Below, one piece after another: positions 1 through 7,390 of a DNA stretch of 64,000 nucleotides. Positions within the stretch are counted from its first letter, which is position 1. Every line of letters begins with the position of its first letter. The DNA comes from Proteus columbae (GTDB lineage: Bacteria > Pseudomonadota > Gammaproteobacteria > Enterobacterales > Enterobacteriaceae): NCBI RefSeq assembly GCF_009914335.1, contig NZ_CP043925.1, forward strand, positions 1,674,001-1,738,000, read 5' to 3'. The translations under genes were made by a program, and so were the position numbers. Below the pieces are notes generated by a model. The model saw only the letters and a program-made list of their open reading frames with translations. It was not told the origin of the DNA and did not search any database.

Positions 1-60
1 AAAAGATAATTTATTTTTAATTAAAAAATTATATAAACCATATAGTTATATATATAAAGA

Positions 61-83
61 AAAGGCTACTATTGTAGCCTTTT
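61..83. terminator. Bidirectional terminator
   Basis: A perfect 9-bp stem (AAAGGCTAC / GTAGCCTTT) with a TATT loop is flanked by an A run on the left and a T run on the right, so it can end transcription from either side. It lies just past the end of the DUF3343 gene on the minus strand. Confidence 0.75.
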
Positions 84-126
84 AACTGTCTAGGTTCTAA
101 ATATAATAACTTAGTTATGTACTATG

Positions 127-378
127 TTAAAACTCATCTTTCCAAAGCACATCAAAATGGTTTGAATCTATTTTATAAACAGCTCTAACGTTATCATTAA
201 TATACTGTTTATAAATTTCATCGTCAGAAAAATAAATGGATATGGCTAACTCACATTCTGACGATATTTTTCGTGGAGCATCAATAATTTTTGCGGAAAA
301 ATTATCTTGTTGGAGTTGTTGCTGAAGTTTTTTTACAGCGTATTGCTCATGAAAAAGGAATAAATAGTTATGCGCCAT
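127..378 (-). CDS. DUF3343 protein, putative Se/S carrier-like
   Basis: An 83-residue soluble protein with the DUF3343 layout: an N-terminal beta strand (YLFLFHEQYAV), a short helix, and the turn APRKISSECELAISI with the single conserved cysteine. The family is annotated as putative Se/S-carrier-like and is often found beside YedE transporters and selenium-metabolism genes. A longer reading frame exists, but its first 30 codons are only the antisense-frame shadow of the yedE end; the ATG at 378 starts the recognisable domain and overlaps the yedE stop by 11 bp, which suggests translational coupling. Family knowledge suggests it accepts or delivers a chalcogen imported by YedE; that is inference, since no enzyme of selenium metabolism is visible nearby. 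Confidence 0.7.
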   Translation of the reverse strand: MAHNYLFLFHEQYAVKKLQQQLQQDNFSAKIIDAPRKISSECELAISIYFSDDEIYKQYINDNVRAVYKIDSNHFDVLWKDEF

Positions 379-1453
379 TTTTACTAATTCCATTATCTTT
401 TGCTTTATTTGCGACATAGGTATAAATAGCAGCAACAATGACAGCAAACAATAAACCAATAATAACAACTAGCTTACCATTATCAGTAACTCCAGCAGGG
501 CTTGAGGCATAAGTGAAGTTATGAGCAAATGCTGCCCCCACTAACATACCCATGACGCTTACAGCAGCATCTGAGTTACCTTGGCCAGCATTAGCTAGTT
601 GTCGTAATGGGCAACCTGTAATGAGTACACCACATAAGCCTACAAGCGCCATAGAGAGAAAATTCCATAGACCATCGCTGTGGGCTATTGGTTGATTTTC
701 AAAACTAAGATTAAACTTGCCTAAATAGAGATTACCCAAAAAAACAACGAGTGTTAATGTGATTACACCAAACGCCATATTGTAATTGCGCGATAAAAAT
801 ACATGTTTGGCCATTCCAATAAAGCAGAATCTTGTGCGTTGAATAATAAAACCAATAATAAGCCCTGCGATGATAGACATCCACACTGGCGCATGACTTG
901 CTCCAGGGCCTTTCACACTGGCATTAAATATATCACTATTCCATAAGAATAGAGCAAATAGGAATATACATATGATAGGTAAAATAAAACCTTCTATAGA
1001 AGATTGGTTATAATTTCTTGGTAGAGAAAATCCTTTTTTGACAAATAAACTACCTATGCCAATTCCTATTATTAATCCAACTAATCCTATAACAGCATTT
1101 AAATCACCGGCGCCGATACGAAGTACCATTCTTAATGGACAACCTAAAAAAACTAAGCAACCTATCATCATTAGAAAACCCAGTGTAAAACGAATAATAG
1201 GTGCAGAGCCTGCCTTTGGTTGAAATTCTTTGAAGATAAGTGCGGCAATAAAAGAACCAAGAATAAAACCAAATATTTCTGTGCGAAGATATTGTACCGT
1301 TTCGGTGTGATGCAAGCCCATACTTCCTGCGCTATCACGAATAAAGCACGCTACACAAACCCCCATATTAGGTGGATTTCCGTTAATACCAAGAAGTAAC
1401 GCAAGAGTACCGATAATAAATCCAGATAGGATTAAAACCCATTTTATAGACAT
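368..1453 (-). CDS. yedE: YedE family putative selenium/sulfur transporter
   Basis: A 361-residue inner-membrane protein of the YeeE/YedE (PF04143) family with about ten hydrophobic segments. Family hallmarks are visible: GCPLR twice (LGCPLRMVLRIGAG and TGCPLRQLANAGQG), a RTRFCFIG motif in the second half, and a cysteine-containing VCVACFIRD motif near the N terminus. The two-repeat architecture is that of the thiosulfate transporter YeeE; members of this length paired with DUF3343 are annotated as putative selenium transporters. The frame can open at a TTG (1456), but the adjacent ATG at 1453 has a GGAAG six bases upstream and is preferred. It is the first gene of a two-gene operon. The substrate (selenium compound versus sulfur compound) cannot be decided from sequence. 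Confidence 0.8.
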   Translation of the reverse strand: MSIKWVLILSGFIIGTLALLLGINGNPPNMGVCVACFIRDSAGSMGLHHTETVQYLRTEIFGFILGSFIAALIFKEFQPKAGSAPIIRFTLGFLMMIGCLVFLGCPLRMVLRIGAGDLNAVIGLVGLIIGIGIGSLFVKKGFSLPRNYNQSSIEGFILPIICIFLFALFLWNSDIFNASVKGPGASHAPVWMSIIAGLIIGFIIQRTRFCFIGMAKHVFLSRNYNMAFGVITLTLVVFLGNLYLGKFNLSFENQPIAHSDGLWNFLSMALVGLCGVLITGCPLRQLANAGQGNSDAAVSVMGMLVGAAFAHNFTYASSPAGVTDNGKLVVIIGLLFAVIVAAIYTYVANKAKDNGISKNGA

Positions 1454-1456
1454 CAA

Positions 1457-1501
1457 ATGCTTCCGTTGATGGGGAAGCCCCCTGACTAATAGAACCTATT
1501 A
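1457..1501 (-). promoter_or_regulatory. yedE leader with competing hairpins over the RBS
   Basis: On the minus strand the leader holds three possible hairpins. C is TAATAG/CTATTA (1487-1501). B is GGGG/CCCC with a four-base loop (1471-1482). A is GCTTCC/GGAAGC (1459-1478), and its 3' arm is the Shine-Dalgarno sequence. A and B share bases 1473-1478, so they cannot form together: A would hide the ribosome binding site and B would free it. This resembles a translational switch; the ligand or trigger is unknown and function is inference. Confidence 0.4.
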
Positions 1502-1530
1502 AGTACGGAGCAACTATATATAAGAATAAC

Positions 1531-1559
1531 GTATGATTCTTTTATATAGATCACGTCAA
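1531..1559 (-). promoter_or_regulatory. Candidate promoter for yedE
   Basis: Read on the minus strand there is a -35-like TTGACG and, 17 bases on, a -10-like TCATAC. This would give a leader of about 70 nucleotides before the yedE ATG, containing the competing hairpins. Seen by eye only. Confidence 0.35.
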
Positions 1560-1690
1560 AATTAATAAACTAGATAAGATAATTTTTAGAATCTAAGAAT
1601 GTTAATTTAATGAGCAATAAGTTAATTATTGTTTAAATAACTTATTGCTAATAATGAAGAGTATAAAATGATGTTTAGAAAAGGATTAAT

Positions 1691-2122
1691 TTAACTATTT
1701 ATTTCTTTTTTCCACTTTGTATATGCATTTGTAATTACAGGTGCAATTTTTTCATCATTATCCCATGTATTTTCAACATAATATGAAGAAGATAACCCTT
1801 GGGCTAAAACACGCTCGAAATCTTCAAAATAGCTATTATTTTCTGATTCATAATAATATTGTGTAAATGCATATCCTTCATCACTCAAGTCATCACTAAT
1901 AAATTTCTCGTCACAAACTTGGATAAGAAATGCAAGACCATCCATTTTTCTTTTACGCAGCATTTCTAGTTCTTTAGTTGCATCTTCTTGTAAATCCTAA
2001 CTTTCTAAGTTATTTTCAATAATCCAAGTTAAATAAAACCCTATATGTATACCTCCATTTTCAGGTGGAAGGTCGTCAGGAAAATCACCATAAGCGTGCT
2101 AGTCGATTCTATCAATTGCCAT
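1691..2122 (-). pseudogene. DUF7832-type protein gene, broken by two TAG codons
   Basis: Reading from ATG 2122 gives 143 codons with a continuous protein-like sequence interrupted by TAG at codon 8 (2099-2101) and codon 42 (1997-1999). Around the stops the protein still reads well: HAYGDFPDDLPPENGGIHIG, then TWIIENNLES(stop)DLQED, then KMDGLAFLIQVCDEKF and LSDEGYAFTQYYYE. This matches the small acidic DUF7832-like family, in which the first stop position is usually Trp or Ser in a (D)xSWHxxGDFP context and the second a charged or polar residue. Both stops are one base from a sense codon (TGG; CAG, GAG or AAG), so point-mutation decay is the simple reading. Only the last 90 codons (from 1963) remain open. 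Family function is unknown. Confidence 0.65.
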
Positions 2123-2456
2123 TTTTCTACCTGTGTTAGTGAGTGGAGATTATTTTATTGTAACAAGTTATCGATATACAAATAGTAGCATTACTATAAA
2201 AATAAAATTATCAGTGGATAATAATAACAGATTAAATTAAAAAGAATAAACCAATGTGTTAGCTGATACGGAAAATAATAAACTAAATTCAATTATCATA
2301 TTTTGATTCCACTTATTATAATAATCATTATTAGATTGGTATTTATTTTTTAATTAAGATAATACTTATCCCCATTTTATTATTCTTTGAGATAATACTG
2401 ATTTAAAAGATAATGGAAGTAACTCTCTAACTGTTAACAATACTTAAAGTATATTT
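2123..2456. other. AT-rich intergenic region
   Basis: No coding frame is supported here. The only structured element seen is a near-palindrome at 2319-2333 (TAATAAT-C-ATTATTA) about 125 bases before the DUF5339 gene. It resembles a weak Fur box (it keeps the xATAATCATTATx core but lacks the outer G/C bases). Evidence for a regulatory role is thin. Confidence 0.3.
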
Positions 2457-2738
2457 ATGGAAAATTTTATTTTAGCTTTGGGTTTATTATCAATTTCTTC
2501 TATCGCTGTTTCTGCTGATTTATCTAAAACATGCGAAGACTATTTTAAAGAAACTGACTCTTATGTCGAATTAATGGCAAAAAATGATGCAACTAAAGCT
2601 CAAGCAGAAGCGATGAAAGCGCAATATACTCAAGCTAAAGAACAATTTGCAGCATTACCTAAAGATGTACAGGAAAGTACTTGTAAGCAAGCTTTAGATT
2701 CTTTAGAGCAAATGAAAAAAATGTCAGCAGGTCAATAA
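2457..2738 (+). CDS. DUF5339 family small periplasmic protein
   Basis: A 93-residue exported protein. A signal peptide is clear: a hydrophobic stretch ILALGLLSISSIAV followed by an AxA-like cleavage site at VSA-D (about residue 20). The mature part is a lysine/glutamine-rich helical protein with two cysteines (KTCEDYF and ESTCKQA) that bracket it and probably form a disulfide, with LPKDVQ before the second. This is the DUF5339 pattern; no function is established that I know of. The start has no clear Shine-Dalgarno sequence, and its signal peptide lacks the usual MKK beginning, so translation initiation is less certain than the gene itself. A terminator follows directly, so it is monocistronic. 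Confidence 0.7.
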   Translation: MENFILALGLLSISSIAVSADLSKTCEDYFKETDSYVELMAKNDATKAQAEAMKAQYTQAKEQFAALPKDVQESTCKQALDSLEQMKKMSAGQ

Positions 2739-2754
2739 GTTTTATTTTATTTCG

Positions 2755-2793
2755 ATAAGCCTTATAATAATTAAAGTTATAGGGCTTTTTTTA
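2755..2793 (+). terminator. Rho-independent terminator
   Basis: An imperfect stem AAGCCTTATAA / TTATAGGGCTT followed by seven Ts, directly after the DUF5339 gene. Confidence 0.6.
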
Positions 2794-2951
2794 TGACTAA
2801 AAGATAAAAATACTTTTTATATCGCAATATCTTCTTATTAAATCTAATTTAAAATTAAAAAATAATTTATTTTCATTACCTCTATGTTTGTTTTCAATTT
2901 TATTTATTTAATGTTAATATCAAATGCCTTCTCTAAGAATGAGTATTGACA

Positions 2952-3485
2952 ATGAACATTGTGGTTTATATTGCAACAAGTTTAGATGGTTATATTGCTG
3001 ATAAGCAAGGTAATATTGATTGGCTTACCAGTATTGAAAACCCTGAAAATTTAGACTTTGGTTTTTCTGACTTTCTTAGTGAAATAGATGTAATTATTAT
3101 GGGAAGAACAACGTTTGAAACAATAATGGGTTTTGATATTGAGTGGCCCTATGTTCAGCCTGTTTTTGTATTAAGTAATACCATTAAAGAATTACCAAGC
3201 TCATTACCTAGTAATGTAAATATCTTATCAGGAAATGTTAGTGAAATAATAAAAAGACTTAAAGATGATGGATATAATAGAGTGTATGTTGACGGTGGAA
3301 AAACAATTCAAGGATTTATTAATAAAGGTTTTGTTGATGAACTTATAATAACTAGAATGCCTATTTTATTAGGTGAGGGCATACCGTTATTTATTCCAAA
3401 TGATAAAAAAATAGAATTTACTCATCATAAAACAGAAGTGTATTTAAATTCTTTTGTTAAATCACATTATAAAAAACATAATTAA
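2952..3485 (+). CDS. Dihydrofolate reductase-like / RibD C-terminal domain protein
   Basis: A 177-residue cytoplasmic protein of the RibD_C family (YyaP/YwjB-like, DHFR fold). Motifs visible: NIVVYIATSLDGYIAD at the N terminus (first strand and Gly-Tyr-Ile-Ala turn), IDVIIMGRTTFETI (the nucleotide-binding MGRxTxE signature), VFVLSNT, then VYVDGGKTIQGFI (dinucleotide-binding GG) and ITRMPILLGEGIPLF near the end. Members bind NADPH and a pterin- or flavin-precursor-like substrate, but the reaction of stand-alone members is not known. The frame can open at a TTG (2946), but the ATG two codons later begins the conserved strand. It is monocistronic with its own terminator and has very high A/T, like the neighbouring small genes. 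Confidence 0.8.
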   Translation: MNIVVYIATSLDGYIADKQGNIDWLTSIENPENLDFGFSDFLSEIDVIIMGRTTFETIMGFDIEWPYVQPVFVLSNTIKELPSSLPSNVNILSGNVSEIIKRLKDDGYNRVYVDGGKTIQGFINKGFVDELIITRMPILLGEGIPLFIPNDKKIEFTHHKTEVYLNSFVKSHYKKHN

Positions 3486-3503
3486 ATATCAATTATTAAA
3501 TTT

Positions 3504-3532
3504 GGAGGGCACCTTATTGGTGTCCTTTCTTA
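3504..3532 (+). terminator. Rho-independent terminator
   Basis: Stem AGGGCACC / GGTGTCCT (one G-T pair) with a TTATT loop and a T-rich tail, 20 bases after the RibD-like gene. The remaining bases up to 3786 are AT-rich and show nothing else. Confidence 0.6.
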
Positions 3533-3786
3533 TTTCTATATGATTAATAATTTAATATAGTTGGTTGCTATACATTTCCGTTGGATGTATTTTTGTTTAT
3601 TCTTATTATTTTAGTTAAGTTATTTGTTTGTCTTGTATTTTTTATCAAGTTATAGCTTAAATCATTTTCTATCATCGATTTATGAGCATATTTCTTTATT
3701 TTTATATAAATGGGAAAATTTATTTTGTTGATGAATCGATTTTATGGAATAATTATTTACTCCTATTTCTTATTGATATTCAATTT

Positions 3787-4185
3787 ATGCATTATTTTTT
3801 ATTGTTATTACTTTCTGTATTTGTAAGTTCTGGATGTACCAATAATAAAGTAGCTCAGACTAAACTAATTGAAACACACACCGATAATTCCATTTCTGAT
3901 AGTCACTCGGTTAATAATAACTTGGTTTTTATGTTAGGAAAGCAATCTCGTTTTGAAATGGAAGTTCAAGAAGAAAAACAAAGGCTTGGACAAGTTTTTA
4001 AGGTCGGTTTAAATGAGAAAAAACCATCAATCAACGATCAGTATTTAAATAATAATTCAACATTAAAGCCTATTCAAAAAATAAGTTTTACTATGCCAGT
4101 TGCTGAGCCTATTTGGAATGAAAAAAAACAAACTGTTGAATTCAAATGGAAACAAAAGCCACATTATACTTTTGATGCCTATTAA
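3787..4185 (+). CDS. Putative lipoprotein of unknown function
   Basis: A 132-residue protein chosen to start at the ATG 3787 because this gives a classic lipoprotein signal: MHYFLLLLLSVFVSSGC with the lipobox VSSGC (Cys 17). The open frame continues upstream to 3682, but that extension is hydrophobic AT-rich sequence without a convincing ribosome site. The mature part is polar, with an Asn/Ser/Lys-rich central stretch, and ends in WNEKKQTVEFKWKQKPHYTFDAY, an aromatic-rich tail. No family is recognised. It lies 43 bases before a second small lipoprotein on the same strand, and the two probably form an operon closed by the terminator at 4566. Confidence 0.5.
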   Translation: MHYFLLLLLSVFVSSGCTNNKVAQTKLIETHTDNSISDSHSVNNNLVFMLGKQSRFEMEVQEEKQRLGQVFKVGLNEKKPSINDQYLNNNSTLKPIQKISFTMPVAEPIWNEKKQTVEFKWKQKPHYTFDAY

Positions 4186-4228
4186 TATTTTAATATCAAT
4201 TTAAAATTTAATTTTATATGGATAAATT

Positions 4229-4474
4229 ATGCGCATAGCAATCACCTTATTATTATCTTTTCTATTATTGGGTTGTACTACTGATAACGTTACTTTTAGT
4301 ACGGGTAATTCAGGGAGCCATAGAATAGGCAGCCCAGTATGTTCTACATTAGTTTGTGGTAAGAATACTCGAACACCAGGAGAGCAAAAATCAATTAATG
4401 AGGCTGTTCATGAACAACAGCGGGCTATTATGCGAGGAGAAAAACCTGATTTGCAGATCATGGCTTCTTATTAG
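4229..4474 (+). CDS. Small putative lipoprotein
   Basis: An 81-residue protein with a short lipoprotein signal MRIAITLLLSFLLLGC (lipobox LLGC, Cys 16). The mature part has two further cysteines close together (SPVCSTLVCGKN), then the polar sequence TPGEQKSINEAVHEQQRAIMRGEKPDL. It is probably co-transcribed with the lipoprotein upstream. I do not recognise a family; it could be an outer-membrane-anchored accessory or stress-induced lipoprotein, but nothing in the sequence decides this. Confidence 0.55.
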   Translation: MRIAITLLLSFLLLGCTTDNVTFSTGNSGSHRIGSPVCSTLVCGKNTRTPGEQKSINEAVHEQQRAIMRGEKPDLQIMASY

Positions 4475-4565
4475 AATTTAACACGATTTAAATAGAGCTA
4501 GAAAAAGTGCACTAGCATTAAATGCTAATATAAATCTTAAGCCGCTTTATTTCATAGTTGCTCAA

Positions 4566-4595
4566 AAAAATAGCGTAATAATTTACGCTATTTTT
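4566..4595. terminator. Bidirectional terminator
   Basis: A long stem AAAATAGCGTAA / TTTACGCTATTTT with a three-base loop, A-rich on the left and T-rich on the right. It lies between the convergent lipoprotein genes at 4474 and 4622 and can serve both. Confidence 0.8.
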
Positions 4596-4621
4596 AGCAG
4601 AAGAAATTTAATGGATAAAGA

Positions 4622-5377
4622 TTAAGGGATACAAGGCTCTGGTGCATAGTTACTATTTGGAAAAGGATTTGGTAAATAGCTACATTTCTTCATCATTTGT
4701 TGTGAGCCTTCTTCTGATTCAAAAAGTGCAACACCAATTACCCCCATATTTCTTTTATCACCTTGAGCACTATAATTTACATATCCTTCATCAGGAGCGC
4801 CAAAGCGAAAAGCGGCAACTTGTTGCTGATTTTTTCTAAAACCTTCAACAAATAAAGTATCTCCAGGTCTTAATAAATAACCTCTATTTTGATAAGAGCC
4901 TGCTGTTCCACTAATGACATCTAATCCATCAACAGTAATAACAGCTTCATATATTATTTTATGGCTAGTGTTATGTAAGAAAATAATATAGCGCTCATTC
5001 TGTTTTCCATACAGTAAATATTGATTATTCTGTGTGTGATATAATGGCATTATCTTTCTGTATTCAGTCAAGATTGATATCTGTACTGGACTTTCACTAA
5101 TACGCACAATTTTTGAATAAGAATTGGAAGGCACTCCACTTTGATAAAATATAGATGTTGTTTGTGAAGGTGTTTGTGATAATCGATACGCTTCAACACT
5201 TTCAGTAACAGAAGATAAACTTTCTCCCCATTTTGTTGAAAGGGCTCTATTTTCAGTTTGCTCATTGGCAATACTTAAGCTAGTGGGATAGTTTCTCTCA
5301 ATTGTTGTACAACCAGAGGTTAGTATTAAAATACTACTCAATAACGAAAGTGATGCGATTGTTTTGAATAGATTCAT
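4622..5377 (-). CDS. Conserved lipoprotein of unknown function
   Basis: A 251-residue protein. Starting at the internal ATG 5377 gives a lipoprotein signal (NLFKTIASLSLL...LILTSGC, Cys 23). The C-terminal half carries a block conserved in hypothetical lipoproteins of many proteobacteria: VDGLDVISG, then RGYLLRPGDTLFVEGFR, VAAFRFG and RNMGVIGVALFE. The N-terminal half (residues 24-110) is Ser/Thr/Gln-rich and probably a linker. It is divergently placed from the ParD-like/map operon. The conserved domain looks beta-rich and extracytoplasmic; its function is not known to me. A four-residue cysteine-containing tail (EPCIP) ends the protein. Confidence 0.65.
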   Translation of the reverse strand: MNLFKTIASLSLLSSILILTSGCTTIERNYPTSLSIANEQTENRALSTKWGESLSSVTESVEAYRLSQTPSQTTSIFYQSGVPSNSYSKIVRISESPVQISILTEYRKIMPLYHTQNNQYLLYGKQNERYIIFLHNTSHKIIYEAVITVDGLDVISGTAGSYQNRGYLLRPGDTLFVEGFRKNQQQVAAFRFGAPDEGYVNYSAQGDKRNMGVIGVALFESEEGSQQMMKKCSYLPNPFPNSNYAPEPCIP

Positions 5378-5631
5378 ATTCTTGCTTTCCTTAGTATTTA
5401 TGCGAGATTTGTTTCTAAATTTTATTAATACCAAATTAGCGTGTGCTTTCTAATTTGTCTCTCAGCTAATTCTTAGGATAATCGTATTTAAGATAAACAG
5501 CTGTAATTTAGGATAATTTGAGACCAAATATTATTCATTTATGGGTTGGCGTAATAAAATAGATAAAAATAAAAAAATGATCTCATTATTTTGAGTTTTT
5601 ATTTTCTCCTATTTCTCCCTATTTTCTTATT

Positions 5632-5648
5632 TAGGCATTTTATGCCTA
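5632..5648. promoter_or_regulatory. Palindrome upstream of the ParD-like/map promoter
   Basis: A perfect inverted repeat TAGGCAT-TTT-ATGCCTA, 19 bases upstream of the candidate -35 box of the ParD-like gene. Antitoxin-like ribbon-helix-helix proteins usually autoregulate through such operators, so it is a candidate operator. The rest of the 5378-5738 gap is AT-rich and shows nothing else. Confidence 0.4.
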
Positions 5649-5667
5649 TGGCGGTATTGAATAGCAA

Positions 5668-5696
5668 TTGAAAGAAGAAGAGTTTAATTCTATTAT
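5668..5696 (+). promoter_or_regulatory. Candidate sigma-70 promoter of the ParD-like/map operon
   Basis: TTGAAA and TATTAT separated by exactly 17 bases, 43 bases before the GTG start of the ParD-like gene. Both hexamers are close to consensus. Confidence 0.55.
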
Positions 5697-5738
5697 AGAA
5701 CGTATATGTTTTATTATGATCTGTATATAAGGATTGGT

Positions 5739-5936
5739 GTGGGTATTGTAAAAATTTCTGATGAATTACATGAGTACTTGCGAAAAGCAAGTAATGTGAT
5801 GTCACGCTCTGTTAATGCTCAGGCAGAGTTTTGGATAAAAATTGGCATTCAAGCAGAGTTAAACCCAGATAAGACATTTCCAATGATTATCAATGAAATG
5901 CTGGAAAAAGAAGCCATCAAGCAAGACGTAGAATAA
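5739..5936 (+). CDS. ParD-like antitoxin-type protein
   Basis: A 65-residue protein of the ParD-like family (PF11903): GIVKISDELHEYLRKAS, then SRSVNAQAEFWIKIG, the ribbon-helix-helix core with the QxEFWxKIG helix, and NPD before a short C-terminal helix. The start is the GTG at 5739, with AAGGA five bases upstream; the frame is open further upstream but has no ribosome site there. Twelve bases separate its stop from the GTG of a second methionine aminopeptidase gene, so the two are one operon. No ParE-type toxin is present; the position normally held by a toxin is taken by the peptidase. The family name rests on resemblance to ParD; an antitoxin role here is inference. Confidence 0.75.
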   Translation: MGIVKISDELHEYLRKASNVMSRSVNAQAEFWIKIGIQAELNPDKTFPMIINEMLEKEAIKQDVE

Positions 5937-5948
5937 GAGGAAAGAAGA

Positions 5949-6725
5949 GTGGATAAAATAACGATTAAAACGGCTGATGAAATTGAATTAATGCGTGAGT
6001 CAGGGCGTTTATTGGCGAAAGTTTTTACAATGCTTGATGATTTTATTGTACCTGGTGTTTCTACACTAGAGATTAACGATAAAGTTGATGATTTTATTGT
6101 CAATGAACTTCAATCAAGACCAGCAAGTAAAGGTCAATATGGTTATGAGTATGTGCTAAATACATCTATCAATGAAGTTGTTTGTCATGGTGTGCCAAAA
6201 GCAGATGAGCGCCTTAAAAGCAAAGATATTGTTAATGTTGATATTACACTAGAAAAAAATGGATTTATTGCTGACTCTAGTAAAATGTATATTATGCCAG
6301 AGGCATCTCCTATTGCGCGTAAATTAGCAAAAACAACGTATCAAGCAATGTGGGAAGGTATTAAGGAAGTAAAACCAGGTGCGACATTAGGCGATATTGG
6401 TCATGCTATTCAAAGCTTTGCACAAAGTCATGGATATAGTGTAGTGAGAGAATACTGTGGGCATGGAATAGGAAGAGAAATGCATGAAGCGCCACAGGTA
6501 CTACATTATGGTATTAAAGGACAGGGCGTTGAATTAAAAGAAGGCATGACTTTTACGATTGAGCCAATGATAAATCAAGGCGGCGCTAAAATAAAAACCA
6601 AGAAAGATGGTTGGACTGTTGTAACAAGAGATAAAAAGTTATCTGCTCAATCAGAACATACTATTTTGGTAACAGCAACAGGGTATGAAGTGCTCACTTT
6701 ACGTCCAGAAGAAGTATTACCATAA
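5949..6725 (+). CDS. map: Type I methionine aminopeptidase, second-copy type
   Basis: A 258-residue cytoplasmic metallopeptidase that removes the initiator Met from nascent proteins. All five metal ligands are visible: Asp98 (NVDIT), Asp109 (IADSSK), His172 (CGHGIGREMHE), Glu205 (FTIEPM) and Glu236 (QSEHT), with His80 (VCHGVP) in the active site. It starts at GTG 5949 behind AGAGGAAAG. The essential map of enterobacteria sits beside rpsB-tsf, which is not here, so this is probably an extra copy. It is coupled to a ParD-like gene, an arrangement I recall from other proteobacteria. Whether it processes bulk protein N termini or a special set is unknown. No terminator is obvious downstream. Confidence 0.85.
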   Translation: MDKITIKTADEIELMRESGRLLAKVFTMLDDFIVPGVSTLEINDKVDDFIVNELQSRPASKGQYGYEYVLNTSINEVVCHGVPKADERLKSKDIVNVDITLEKNGFIADSSKMYIMPEASPIARKLAKTTYQAMWEGIKEVKPGATLGDIGHAIQSFAQSHGYSVVREYCGHGIGREMHEAPQVLHYGIKGQGVELKEGMTFTIEPMINQGGAKIKTKKDGWTVVTRDKKLSAQSEHTILVTATGYEVLTLRPEEVLP

Positions 6726-6997
6726 TTGCTACTCTTTTATATTTATAGCCATTTTAAGAGAAAATATTTTTTATAATTTAAAAATATTTAAATTTTTAAT
6801 TGAAGTGGCTAGTTGCATCTATTTTATTTTCCATTCCTATCAATAAATTAAGTTAAAAACTCAATATCTTTACAAACCAGAGTTGTAAATTACACGTTGT
6901 TCACTATATTAATATCAATATTCATTAAGTGTTAATGGAACATTGTCAAATGATTGCAGGATGCGATTATTACTTTATGAAAAATAAGGATGTTAAT

Positions 6998-7336
6998 ATG
7001 GAAAATATTTCAAAAATTTTAGAAGCGTGGGGATCATGGGTAGCTAATGATCAAAATGCTATTAATTTGTTGAATAATAAAGAAATCATTCCAGAGCGTA
7101 TAAAGTTGAGAGAAAAATGTACTCATCATAATGCTAATATTATTAATGACTTAATGAAAAGATTGATGGCGCACAATAAAGAGGACTATCAATTGCTTAT
7201 TAATTATTATATTTTTGGTAAAACGTTTATTCAGCTTGCAAAATATGATCAATGTTCGGATACATATATTGGAAAAAAACTGAAAAAAGCAGAAGGTATG
7301 ATTGAAGGTATGCTGATTTTCTCTGGTATTAATTAA
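6998..7336 (+). CDS. Phage antitermination protein Q-like, stand-alone
   Basis: A 112-residue protein of the Phage_antitermQ type (PF06530). It opens ENISKILEAWGSWVANDQN, has IPERIKLREKC in the middle, and ends with the helix-turn-helix-like block FIQLAKYDQCSDTYIGKKLKKAEGMIEG (residues 78-104), characteristic of lambdoid Q proteins of the short class. The start chosen (6998) has AAGGA seven bases upstream; an upstream extension lacks family similarity. Family knowledge: Q binds near phage late promoters and makes RNA polymerase ignore terminators. No other phage gene lies nearby, so this is either a prophage relic or a domesticated regulator. The next gene, 220 bases on, is the lipase, with a long inverted repeat between them. 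Confidence 0.75.
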   Translation: MENISKILEAWGSWVANDQNAINLLNNKEIIPERIKLREKCTHHNANIINDLMKRLMAHNKEDYQLLINYYIFGKTFIQLAKYDQCSDTYIGKKLKKAEGMIEGMLIFSGIN

Positions 7337-7390
7337 GACTATAAATAAAAAATCAAAATAATGCTTTACGATCGTAAAATAAAGATTAAG

